Shown: positions 44,601-56,100 of the stretch, one piece after another | How positions within the stretch are numbered: position 1 is the stretch's first letter | Layout: the number at the start of each line of letters is the position of its first letter | From: Diplosphaera chodatii | Lineage: Eukaryota > Chlorophyta > Trebouxiophyceae > Prasiolales > Stichococcaceae | DNA length: 64,000 nt | Direction of reading: 5' to 3' | NCBI GenBank assembly: GCA_032358165.1 | Contig: JAALGY010000037.1 | Coordinates: 397,001 to 461,000 of the forward strand | Notes under the pieces: generated by a model | What the model was told of the DNA's origin: nothing | Seen by the model: only the letters and a program-made list of their open reading frames with translations | Databases searched by the model: none | Made by a program: the position numbers and the translations under genes

Positions 44601-47600
44601 GCACGAACAGAGGCTGCACTCCTGCGCTATGCTCGGGTGTAAGATATTGCCATGTTTCACATGCGCTGGTATTGCGCTGTGTGTTTGCATGGCTGCAGTG
44701 AATGTGCATGAGCGCCACTGCTCGATGCCTGCAGGCGGAGCTGGAAGATGCGCAGCAGCAGCTGTCTGAAGCGCAGCGGATGCTTACAGAGTCGCGCCAG
44801 CAGCTATCTTCCTCTGAGCAGCAGGCTGCCGAGTCTGAAGCTGCTGCACAGGCGGCCCAGCGGGAGGCGCGGGAGCTCAGCCAGCAGCTCATGGACGCCG
44901 CCACGCAGCAGGAGCACCTGCACTCGGAGCTTAAGCAGGCCCGGGACTCAGCAGCCCATCTGCAGGTGGCTGAATGTAGTTTGCAGCCCCTTCGGCCAAT
45001 TGCTCGAGCAAGCAGATCGGCTGGCAGTCACTCACCATCCACCGCTCATGAATCAGCACTTGGTCCAGTGCTCACCTTACGGAATGTTCGCGTGCCCAAT
45101 TGTACAGGAACAGCTTGACGAGGCGGTTGCGGTCGCGGAGGCAGCGGCTGAGGATGCTGCGCCGGCGCATGAGCGTGCGGCCGCTGCTGAGGCTGCCGCG
45201 GAGGCGGCACGCCAGGAGGCGGCGCAGCTGCAGCAGCAGCTGCGCGAAGCAGGAGCCGCAGCGGAGGGCGCTCAGCGGCAGGCAGCGCAGCTGCAGGAGC
45301 AGCTGGATGCGGGTGCTGGGTCGTCGCAGCAGGCGGAGCAGCTGCGGCAGGAGCTTGCGGCGGCGCAGAGCGAGGTCACGGAGTTGCGGCAAGGCCTGAG
45401 CGAAGCGGAGTCTGCTGCGGCTGATGCCCGCTCCGCTGCAGACGCCGCACAGCAGCAGGTGCAGCAGCGGCAGCAGGAAGTGGAGGCTGGTGAGGCGGAG
45501 CGGTGCCAGCTGGCCGAGCGGCTGGCAGCCGCAGAGGCGGCTGCGCAGGCAGCGCAGCAGGAGGCGCAGTCTGCCGGCGATGAGCTCAGCAGCCTGCGCG
45601 AGCGCATGGACAGCAGGCATGCTCAGGGTGTTCACGCTTGGCATTATTGGCACCCAGCATGCCATGCTGCCCGCTAAGCCAGCATCAGTCTGTGCTGTGC
45701 GGCGTGGTCTTGTGTGCCTTGGGTGTCATGGCAAAGGGTGCATCTGCCCTGCCACAGGGACGAGGCAGCAGTAGCTGAAGTGGACGAGCTCCGCAGCCAG
45801 CTGCAGGCTGAGCAGCAAGCCCACGAGGTATGCAGATTGCTGGGCATATTGTTGGCAATCTAACGTCGATCTTCATCTGGCGCACTTCAGCCAACTGCTG
45901 AATGGGGTGCAGTAACTGAGCTGCACGTGTCGCGTGGCTGCAGGCGGCCAAAGCCCAGCTGGAGTCGCTGGCGGGGGAGTGGCAGGCGTACCACGATGCG
46001 GAGGTTGCAGCGCTGCGCGATCAACTGGCGTCCGTGCAAGCCGCTGCAGATGAGGCCGCCTCGCTGCGCGAGCAGCTGCAGCAGGCAACCTCGGTGAGCT
46101 GTCAGGCACAGAACCGTCCACAGCCTGGCAAGTGTACAGTGCATGTGAGAGTGTTCCGCCACACATCAGGTGCTGGTGGGCCGTGCCACAAATACTAGGA
46201 TGGGGCCTGTTGGGAGGCTTGTTGCACGAGGCAGATCACTGCTGTGCTGCTGCGCAGGAGAAGGAGGGGTTGTCGCAGGAGCTGGACGGCCTGATAGAGC
46301 AGTGCGAGGCAGCCATTAGTGAGCGCGATGCCGCGCGTCAGGCGCAGGCTGCCTCTGAGGTAAGCGTCTCACTGGGCCTGACGTATGTGCCTGCTTCGAA
46401 TGAATTTGCTGTGTGCTATCACAGTGGCCAAATCCAGCTTCCAGTCCTGTGCCTGGTGCCCACTGAACGCCGAGTGCATGACGCTGCAGGGGGAGCTGGC
46501 ACGGCTTCGCGAGCAGGTGGCCGAGGCGCAGCAGGTGCTGGCGGCAGAGCAGGCAGCGCGGGCTGCTGCGGTGGCGGAGGCGGCGGCAGCCGCCGAGCAG
46601 CTGCGGCACCAGACCGCAGGTGCCGAGCGCCTGGAGCAGCTGACAGGGCAGCTGGAAGCTGCACAAGCCGCCAGGTGAGGTGGCTGACACCTCAGGAATC
46701 TTGGCGTTGGTCATGCTGCGATGTTCCCCGACGATCATTGTCGGGTGTGGGCTGCTTTGCATCACGTTCGTTGCAAGCAGTAAGGCCTTGACCAGGTGCC
46801 AGCCGTGCTGCAGCGCTCGCGCGGACGAGGCCGCGGCGGCAGCCGAGGCGGCGGCCGCGCACCACCAGGAGCGCTGCGCGGTGCTGGAGCAGCAGCAGGC
46901 GGCGGCGCAGCAGTCGGATGGTGCCACAGCACAGCATCTGGCGCAGCTGGAGGCTGAGACTCAGCAGCTCAGGTGCGCTTTGTACGGTTTTGTTGATTGC
47001 CACACTGGCATTGGGCCACATGTCTTGTACAGTTTATGATAACATCCCGTCAAGTGCGGCTGCTGGGGTGCTGTATGTCGTGCACACCAGCATATAGCAC
47101 AACCTGCACACCCTTGAACGACAGCAAAGCTCTGGGCCCAGCTTGCCACAAAAGTCCCACACACTCCGTGGTTTGGCAGCCGCACTGAGCATGTCGGTTG
47201 ACTTTGCAGGCAGCAGTGCGAGGCTGCGCAGCAGGCGGCAGCAGAGGCGCAGCGCTCCGCGGCGGCCGGCCGGCAGGAGGCGGGGCAGCTGCGCGAGCGG
47301 CTGCAGCAGGTGGCCGCCGAGAAGCAGCGCCTGGATGTGGCGCTGCAGGTGCGACGCTGCTGCTCCGTGTGGCAGCGCTGTGGTTTTGCTGCCTGCATCT
47401 AGCCCTCTGTTGGGGATGCCGCCAGACATGAGCCCACGAATGCATGAATGAAGCCCTTTCAAGCTGTTGGTGTGTCAGATCGCTTAGACATCCGTGTGGG
47501 CGTATCCTCAGGAGGCGCATGCCAGTGTTGAGGCGCTGACAGCACAGCGGCACGGGCAGCACAGCGCAGCCAGTGGGCCGCCATCAACGCCGGGCTCCCA

Positions 47601-48446
47601 CAGCCGTGAGGGCGATGTGGCGGCGCGCCTGCGCGAAGTCCACCAGCAGCTGTCTGAGCAGGTGCATTGCTGGCCTGCCTACAGCTCCGTGGGTCCACAA
47701 ACAGCTGAAGCCGAGACACCATCACGGTTTGCTCGCAGCATCTTCAGTAAATCTGCTCCGTTCCTCACCCTCTGGTTTGCCAGTTGCCACATTCCTATGG
47801 TGGCAAGCTGCTTGACAGCCAGTGGTCAACTCGTCCGCAAACAAGATGCCCTTTGACGGTCCACCAGGAGCTGGCGATGACCAACCTGCGGGCGGAGAAC
47901 CACGCGCTGCGGGCGGAGCTGTCGGCGCAGCAGCAGCAGCTCATGGATGCGTCCATGGCGGCGCGGTCGGGCGGCGGCCCGCACTCCCGCCACGGCGCCG
48001 CCGCCTTCCTCAGCAACAAGAAGAACGAGGACGACACCTTCGACGTGGAGGCTGCCGTGCTTACTGGTACGCCTGCTTCACGTCTACACATGCTGGCCTC
48101 CTCAGAAACGTCGACGATGTCATGGTCATGCAGAGCATACACATTCCCATTCACGTTCTGGCGAATGGGCGTGTTCACGACGTTCTCTCACAAGCCACAG
48201 CAACTTTCTTCGAAATACTGTGTGCATGCGCAACACATCGTGTTGCGCTACGCAGGCGGCGGCCGTGGGTTCACGCCGCTGGCTGGCATCGTGCGCGGCG
48301 CCCGGCCGCCGCTGAACGCGCCGGCGGCTGTGGCGGCCGCACACCAGCTGGACCGGCTGGCTGTCACCCTCAGTCAGCGGCCAGTGGCCAGGGCGCTTGT
48401 CGTGCTGTACATGGTGCTCCTGCACCTTGCCTTCGTTGTGTTTTGA
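41655..48446 (+). CDS. Golgin-84-like Golgi coiled-coil tether
   Basis: About 20 exons. Exon 1 (41655-41699, MDVRKQATLDAGKKK) and exon 2 (41798-42871) join in phase. After KLEEFRRKKAAAAAAKQQ and a Pro/Ala-rich stretch, heptad coiled coil starts near 42290 (LVELQRAYGNQMADNEDLQE) and continues through about 15 short exons to about 47960, rich in Gln, Ala and Glu (for example ELSQQLMDAATQQEHLHSEL). The penultimate exon contains ELAMTNLRAENHALRAELSA and an acidic segment NKKNEDDTFDVEAA. The last exon ends with QLDRLAVTLSQRPVARALVV, LYMVLLHLAFVVF*, a C-terminal anchor closely resembling the RYPIAR...YMxLLHLW end of golgin-84 (GOLGA5) and plant golgin candidates 1/2. Golgin-84 tethers COPI vesicles within the Golgi. 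Total length is likely over 1,200 residues against 731 in human, the excess being coiled coil. Individual exon borders in the middle are approximate. Confidence 0.85.
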
Positions 48447-48601
48447 TGGTGGTTCAGCTCAGGAGGACATGACACGGCATCCGTATGTGTGTGGATCAGC
48501 ACAAGCAGGGTCTTGACAGGGCTATGGTACAAGATTGGGGTTAGACGGTAACAATACCTTGCTTACAGATTTTCTGACAGTGCTCCAACCGCACAAAGGC
48601 A

Positions 48602-50640
48602 TCATGACCCCGCCTCCGTCACCATGCACGCCTGACATTCCAGATCAGCGGCAATGCGCTGCAGCAGGTACTTGCGAGCAAGCCGGTAGCGCACAGCTAG
48701 GTGCATGTGGGACCAGGCCAACCATGAAGCAGCGCTGTCTGCGTCTGCTGCCGAGACGACGCACGGCTCAGGGCCTGCCTCCTGCAGCAGCGCCTGGTCG
48801 GCTTCGATGCTGGTACGGAAAGACGACAGCAGCGCACGTGCTTCTGCGGCCACACGTCGGCAGACTGGTGCCTCGACTCCAGCATCCAGGCATGCCGAGG
48901 TGTGCTCGTGGCAGATCTCGGACTCCGTGCAACTGCCATGCAGCCCAGCGCCACTGCGCCCCGCAGTGTTGCTGCCTCCGTCGTGTTGCACGGGTGGCCT
49001 GTCGCTCATGCAGTTGGCAGGCTCCGCGCCCTGAATGCCAGCCGCTGCAGATGTGCCGTCCACTGTGAGGCCAGGACCGTACTGGCTGCCGTGCCGAGGT
49101 GTGTTGCCCACGCTGTAGCACACGCTTGCTTTGCTGAAGTCCAGCAGGCTGTCGGCGCCAGGTGTGGCCAGTATGCGGACATCCTGCAGCAGCAAGCTGG
49201 GCGAGCTGCAGGCCAGACTGCCATTCGCTGGTGCAGCCGCTGCCACTGCGGCTGTTTTGTCAGGCTGTTCTGCTGAGCCGTCTGCTGCTGCGTGCTGCGC
49301 CGTGGGCCCGCTTGCTGCGGCCTGCGAGTCTGCAGAGATGAGGGGCTCTCCTGCGCAGTGGCTCGGCACAGCTTCCCGCACGACCAGCGCCTCATGCTCG
49401 CTGCCAAAGTCCTCAAACACCTGCGGCAAGACACACCGTCATCAGGACAAGGACATGTTTCGTGATAAAAGATCAAAACCACAAGTAGCCTTGACAAACT
49501 CAAGACATGTACTGAGGTCACACCTGGCACAAAATCCTGCATCTTAGGCCTACCTCAAAGCCGCAATCGCTCGGCATGAAGGCATAGCCGCGCAGGAAGT
49601 CGCGCAGCGGGCGGTCACCGTAGCTGATGCTCACTTCACCGCCTTCTGCGATGCCTCGCGCAGCGACCAGCTCCACTGTGCTGCAAGCAGGTAAGCATTT
49701 TGGGACAGACGTGCTGTGCACAAGCTCGAGCAGCTCTGAGGGTTCCCACAGCCGAAGCAGAGCGCATGCATCGCAACTGCAGTGGCCAATGTGCTGCCAT
49801 GCCTGTTGCCGCCTGGTCGCACATGCAAACGAACGTTGCACGTGGCACCAGCCCCGCTGCGGTGGTTGGCCAGGTCCAGCAGCGGGATCATGCACAGCCC
49901 CAGCTGCTGCAGGCCGCCCTTGCTGCTGCTGGCGGTCCCATCGATGCCACCCGCCCCATCTGGCAGCCGCAGGCTGAGGGCGCGGCTGCGGACCAGACAG
50001 TGCGCCCAGATGAAGCTGTGCAGGCTGACCGCCGGCTGCAGGCCTGCACGCCAGAGCACGTGCCGACTTGGAACAGAGACAGGGTATGAAGCACACCCGA
50101 CAGCTTACACCGTTGAACATTGTTGTCGACACACCGATCGAGCTGAAGCAAATGTATCCAGGCTAGACCTGGAAAGAGCCGGCTGTGCAGAGCGGCCAGC
50201 CGCAACCGCTCCTGCATCACAACTGCCTCCAGGGGCGGGCACTGCAGCTGCCCCAGCTCCTTCATGCTGCACAGCAACATTGAGCCTCGAGCTTTGGGTG
50301 GGTCACTGTTACATCCAACGGCTGGTCGGCATGAAAACAGCTGCAGCAATGGTCGCGCATATGCCGACACCATGCATGTGCTTCGTATATCTTCAGCCGC
50401 ACCTGAACTGCAGCAAATCGGTGGCTGGTTGACCATCCGCACAAAGCGCAGCCAGCGGCGACCCGGGGGGTGCCGGCAGCAGCTGGAGGTCGGGCCGCGC
50501 CGCAGACTTGCTGTCCCGAAGCTCTGCCAGCAGGCTCAGCGCCAGCAGGAGCACAGACTGCGTCTCGCCTGGCAGTAGGCAGGCGCATGCGGCCAGCGCT
50601 GCTTGCAGATCGTCTAACATCGCTCCCAGAATACCTGTGG
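48602..50640 (-). CDS. SET-domain protein-lysine methyltransferase (RBCMT/SETD3-type), 5' end unresolved
   Basis: Exons seen in order: a segment near 50410-50640 (AMLDDLQAALAACACLLPGE, LLLALSLLAELRDSKSAARP); one near 50170-50290 (MLLCSMKELGQLQCPPLEAV, ERLRLAALHSRLFP); one near 49860-50030 (SFIWAHCLVRSRALSLRLPD, LGLCMIPLLDLANHRSGAGA) holding the SET-I and substrate/cofactor motif DLANH; 49554-49675 (GIAEGGEVSISYGDRPLRDF, YAFMPSDCGFE) with the catalytic-site Tyr of the ISYGD motif; and 48602-49420, which contains a long Ala/Ser-rich insert and then a Rubisco-LSMT substrate-binding-like end (ARALLSSFRTSIEADQALLQ, AVRYRLARKYLLQRI). This family methylates lysines in Rubisco, aldolase, actin or ribosomal proteins; the substrate cannot be told. 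The start lies upstream of 50640 and was not found. Confidence 0.75.
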
Positions 50641-51179
50641 CAGACATAGGGTTGCAACTCTGCAACTCGTGCACTCGCCGTGACGATGACATGGATACAC
50701 CTGGATGGTCGGTACCGGGATGTTGCGTTGTCGTCATGCATGACTACATTCGCACCTTTGCGGGCGGAGCGCAGGCATATGACAGACGTGCTGACCGTCC
50801 GAGCGCAGCGCAAGGGAACTGCAACAGCGGTGTCCCCCTGCTGAAGCGGTCGTGCTGCTACGAGGCCCCTGTGGCGACGGATGCAGCTGTCAGAAAGCCA
50901 GACATGGATCTACCAGCACCAAACCTGTGCGTGATGGCATACTTTGAACATGGTGTACCTGCCGCATGCACAATCGGTACTGATGCGTACGTTCACCGTG
51001 CTTGACCCTGGTCCCCCATCACTTCCTACACGAGTATAATAAATTCCATGTTATGCATGCAATTGGACACGTGATCGTGGGCACTGGTGGTCACCGGCAC
51101 CGCATGCACACATGCGCTCACGAGCGGTGCCAAGGCCGTGCAGCAGGTTGTCGAGGATGTCGCCTGCAACCATATCAGC

Positions 51180-52286
51180 CAGCGCACATCAACAACTCTA
51201 TGATGCGGTCCTGGGCGATCAGCTCTGGAGCGTGGCGCACGGCAGCGCACGGCCGCACGCACCGCAGATGGCCTTGCGCCCCCGTTGCTTGCGAGTGCAC
51301 TGCTTGTCACCCCGGCGCGTAGTCCGACGTGGCACTCGTGTCCCTCCTCTGCCAGAAAGTGCTCAGCAACGCGGCCGCCGCCCCTCACAGCGTCGACACA
51401 CCTTTGCCCGCCACGCACGCGGCTCACACAAGAAGTGCGAAACTTGCGCGCGGCCCGCAGCACGTGCAGACACAGGCTGCCACCTGTGTCGGAGACCAGA
51501 GTACCGACTGCAGCGTCAGCCCCTGCAGGCCTGCGGCCCTGCCTGCGTACGCACCCGAGCAACAGGTGCAACAGCAGCTTCTGCATGTTGAAGGGCTCCA
51601 GGCCAGCTTGGTGGCTGTCGGCCTTGCCTGCAAGGGGGAACTATCAGTACGTGCACACCAGGGTACGTCGGGTTGTTGTGGCGGGTCCCCTTGCCCGCTG
51701 CGACTGCGCCGGCCGTGTCGCAGTCGTTGGCAACACAGATACCGAGCTTACTCGCACGGCACGCGCTGCAAGCTGAGCTGTCGAGGGTAAGCACTGCAGC
51801 CGACCCGCGCCACCGTCAACCTGTCCGCATCTGCAGGACGCCTACATCAGCATGGCCGCCCTCGCCGTGAGGACGACGTGCCAGGTCGGCCAGTCGCCGT
51901 CAGGCACGCCATCGCACCGGGGCATCATGCCACACGAGCTGCCGCTCACCAAGCCGCTCGGCATGGCCCGCGGTGCACAGGCTGCCAAGCCGCAGCCGCA
52001 GCGCTTCTTCATGGCTGCGACCAACCAGCTGGACGCGGCGGCGCCGGGCTTCGTCCGGCCTGACGTGCCGCCAGACTCGGATGACGAGGCGCCCGCCATG
52101 TGGGCAGTCAAGCCGGTGCGCGCCAGCAGCAACGGCGGCAACGGCATCGCCAACGGTGCCGGCGACAACAAGGCCAACTTCCGCAGCGCCCTGGAGCAGG
52201 CGAGCTGGATGTCCGCAGAGGAGCAGGCCGGCCGCGCTGACAGGCAGCGCTCTGGGTTGTTCGGCCTAGGCTTCCTGGGCCTGTAA
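51180..52286 (+). CDS. Unidentified gene, C-terminal exons best supported
   Basis: The last exon starts after a CTGCAG acceptor at about 51837 and runs to TAA at 52284-52286. It codes DAYISMAALAVRTTCQVGQ followed by a long polar region with QRFFMAATNQLDAAAPGF, DVPPDSDDEAPAMWAVK and an end SGLFGLGFLGL. It joins in phase 0 to an exon near 51690-51789 (PAVSQSLATQIPSLLARHAL, QAELSR, donor GTAAGC). Further upstream, helical pieces LASALLVTPAR, SDVALVSLLCQKVLSNAAAA (about 51314-51420) and APEQQVQQQLLHVEGLQASL (about 51545-51640) look coding and may be alpha-solenoid, but their joins are unclear. No family is recognised. The opposite strand here also carries protein-like stretches, so the strand of the 51.1-51.5 kb part is not certain; the C-terminal exon is the firmest. 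Confidence 0.5.
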
Positions 52287-53167
52287 ATGGGCCTGTAGAG
52301 TGTGCGAGGGCAGTCGACCACTGCAACATCTGCAAAGTCGACCTCACGACTTCGCTTGACTTTCATGCCGTTTGAGCGGCCAAACGAACAGTTTTGAGCG
52401 ATAGAGTGGCAACACCCACCGCTTTTGACGGCCAACCACAGCTCATTGCTCAGTATGGTAGCGTTTTTGGGCGTGCACACTTCAGGAGGTGCAGCACATT
52501 TTGCCGTGTTTAGGCCTCAACATTTTGCGTGTGCAGCTTCATCAGCTATTGATAGGAAACGCGGTACTGAAGCAGTGCACGTTTTGGATGTGTTCTGGTA
52601 CCGTCATCACGACGCAATCTGTCTCGTTCCCAGGTTGGTTGTTGCGTATTGAGATTGCTGCACATGATGTAAAACGCTTTGCTGGAATTCTTGCAGCTGT
52701 GCGTCTGCATCACCATGGCTTGTGGACTATTCAGCCTTTCAACAATGTCTGCATCCCATGTGCGCAACCCGACAACCATTGCAGTCAACACAAGATGAAT
52801 GAACAAACCACTTGCACGCTGTGTTTCAACTCTGCCAATCGACAGCGCCCCCACAGAAGGCGCATTTCTGCAGCTTCGACATGTCGCGGTTTGTCGAGGA
52901 GCACAGCGCAGATGTATTGCAATGTCGTCAATTCACTGTTGCGCTGGGTCCGTGCTGTGCGGCTACCACATGTGTCCACAGCACGCCCGCCACCAATGCT
53001 TCATCAATGCTTTGGCGAGGGGCTGGAAGGGGATGAGCCGCCCTTGCGTGAAAAGGAAAACTTGGACATGAGGCTGCCCTTGTGCGGTCGCTTGCGGCCG
53101 TCCTCTGCGCTCTCTGCCAAGTCCGCTGTCCCTGGCCGCCCCGAACCTGAAACCATGCAGCGTGCCG
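52287..53167. other. Stretch without a supported gene between convergent genes
   Basis: About 880 bases between the 51-52 kb gene (+) and the myosin gene (-). An open frame of 329 codons runs through it on the plus strand (52489-53478), but its product is Cys/His/Arg-rich without domain character and overlaps myosin exons antisense, so it is not called. The region has lower GC than its surroundings and probably holds both 3' UTRs. Confidence 0.4.
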
Positions 53168-56100
53168 TCAATACCTTGGAAAGACAAACCCAGCCAGCAT
53201 GGGGAAGAGCACGTGGTAGGGGCCCCAAAGCCCAGAGCCGCAGAGGCAGCCTGATGATGGCGATCTACTTGTGCATGATGCCCGGGTTGCCCGCGCACCG
53301 ACGCGCGGGGGCGGCGACGGGAAGTCGGCGGGGGCGGGCGGGGCGCGGGTGCCGTTGCTGGCGCGGGGGGAGCGGGCGGGGCGCGGCCCCCGCTCCTTGT
53401 CCACCTTCCGCAGCACCTTGGCCGTGTCCTCCAGCCGCACCTGCGCCCCAGGGGCGGCGCACATGGTCAAGGATGTGAAAGTGCTGCCGTTGACATGGGG
53501 GAAGGACGCCAGAATGCCGGGACAGGGCAGAGCATGAGGGCCAGGCTGACGAGTGGACGGTGGTTGCGACTGTTGATAGGGCATGCAACGAGGGTGGCGC
53601 ACCTCGAAGTCGCGCTTGAACTCGGTCCAGGTGCGCAGCAGGTTGCGCAGCTCCGAGTCCGGGTCCATCGGGTACAGCGTCTGCGACACGCCCTCCTTCA
53701 CCTCCCTGCATGTCAGTACAGCCGCAACCATCAGTGATTAGGAGAGTGCCACGCAGAGCAGGGACAGCGACAGGGACATACACGCAATGCAATCGGGGCA
53801 ACCAGGCATACTACAGGCAGTCGTCCGTGTGGCGGCAGTCCCTGCAGCTGACCAGGTGCACAGCAGGCGCACCGGATGAAGTTGGCATCGTCGACGAACA
53901 TGGGCGCGCGCTTGCCCAGCTCCTCGTTGAGCTTGTCCACGTAGCGCTCGCCGCTGGCCACCGCCTCCCGCTGGTTCCTTGCCGACGTGTCCTCGAAGTC
54001 TGCGCCCGACAGAAACTTGCTGTCAAGGGCAGAGATGTCGAAGTGCCTGTATAGATGCTCTGGTGCAAGCACAGTGTGCTGGGCAATGCCCTGGCAATGA
54101 GCAGATTTGTCATGACACCTGTAATGACAGTGAGTGCCTGCAGCAGCGGTTTCACAATGGATCCACAAAGCGATGGTGCCGGGTGAAGTGCACCCCCAGG
54201 TGGCGCACCCTCGGGCTGGTCTGAGGTCGTCGACCCGTCTGCGGGCGTCAGCACGGAGCGCGTGCTGGTCGCGCTCTGGCCCATCGCCGGCGTGCTGTCC
54301 ACACCAGCTGCAGTGAGACATCGGTGGGTGGGTTTGACAGAGGTGAAAGGGGCGCAGATGCCTCTATGATGCACATGCTGGCAGCTTTGCTCAGGCTCAG
54401 CACAGCTTGCTGCAGAGGAGGGGGCCACTGTATCATCACAGTGTCGATGTGCCATGTGACGTGCCAAAAACCGACGTCCAAGCAGTAACTGCAAGCGGCA
54501 GCACTGACATGCACACAAGCGGGGTCAAGGAACCTCACCAGCTGCTGCGAGAGTTTCCTGCACACCAGCAATCTGGCGCTGCAGGGCATCGTTCTCGTGT
54601 GTGAGGGCGTGCACCCGCTGCTCCAGTTTGCAGCTGTACTCCTCCCACAGTGCGATCTGCGCCAAAATTACAGTCATGGACGTGAACAGATCGACTTGTT
54701 TGTGAGAGCACGGAGTGTGGGGTGCTAGATCTCCACAGCAGTAACAGCCACGCTCAAAGCAGCCTTGCAGTCAGTCTGCAGACGCAGGACACAAAGGTGT
54801 GGGGGGCGCTCGAGCAGACCTGCTCCAGTGCAGACTCGGGGACGGAGAGGCCGCCCAGGTCGTCTGCCGGTGCGCCACCTGCAGGCTCCGGAGTTGCCGG
54901 CGGCTGCGCTTCTGGCTGTGGATGCAGTTGCCTCGGCTCTGTTGTGGGTCAGCACAGCAGGGTTCAGACACCCAACTCAGTCACCAAATGATCTAGCCGA
55001 TGCGCTAGGTGCAAGCACATGGCTTTGCGAGTGATGCCAGCATGTCCAACACCCATTGAGCCCACCTGCAATGGCTGCCGCGGGTGGGCTGGCCCTGCTG
55101 GCGAGCACGCCGGCTGCAGCGCCGCCAACTGCAGCGGCTGGCACGGCAGCTGCCAGCGTGGCGACAGCCGCATGCGACTGCTGCTGCTGGGGCGGAGGCG
55201 GCGGCGGCGCAGGCGGCGACTCCTTCCACACCATGAAGTCCGTGCCATGCTCCTCCCAGAGCTCCAGGACTTCGATGATCTGGCCGGCATCCTTGCCGAA
55301 GCGTTTCTGCAGGCCCGAAACCATTTGCTTCTGGTATGCCTGTCAAGTGTCAGGGGGATGCTTGAACCACTGCACGTGTGTGCGGCTGGGGTGTGCAAGA
55401 GAGCTGATACCTGCACGGCCTCCCACTGCTCTGCCTCTGTCCGCTTGATGGCTGCGATGCGGGCTTCCTCGGCTTCCCGCTTCCGCCTTGCCTCCAGACG
55501 CACTGCCATCCTTTTTGACAGCTGGGACAGCACACGCCGCACACTCGTCAGGACACGAAGTGTACTTTTGCCGGCTGAAGGCGCTGACTTCTATGCTGCC
55601 ATACAAATGCTGCATGGCCATACGTTCAGCATGCCCTACCTGCCAACGGCGCAGGCCCATCTGCAGGCGCACAACTGCTGCCAAGCTGTTGCGATACTGC
55701 CTCCGTGCGCTGCGACCGCGCTGCTGTGACTGTATGCGGATTGCTGCCTTGTGCTGCCGTAGCATCTCGGCATATCGAGTCCTCGCCTGTGCACACCAGC
55801 ACACATGTTCATGTATTGCCAGACGCTCAGCGGTACACCGTAGTGCATGATAAGGGTGCAGTGCACCTCCGGTAACAGCAAGCATTGCACGAACCAGACC
55901 GTGATGGTGGCGTACCTGCTTGCCGCGGGCATGCGACTGGATGGTCGTTGCAGACCGCTTCTGTTTGAGGAATGCCCGGCGCTCGCGCACCATGCGGAAC
56001 CGGCTCTGCATGTACAGCACCGCCCTGCAAACGCACAGGCAAGGTAAAGTGCAGCCACGACAGGAACCCTGCACTGCCCACGCGGCTGATCTCGCTTGAC

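Noticed and set aside
52489..53478. Open frame of 329 codons on the plus strand
   Set aside because: Product is rich in Cys, His and Arg with no domain, and its second half is antisense to myosin tail exons. Long open antisense frames are expected in GC-rich DNA.
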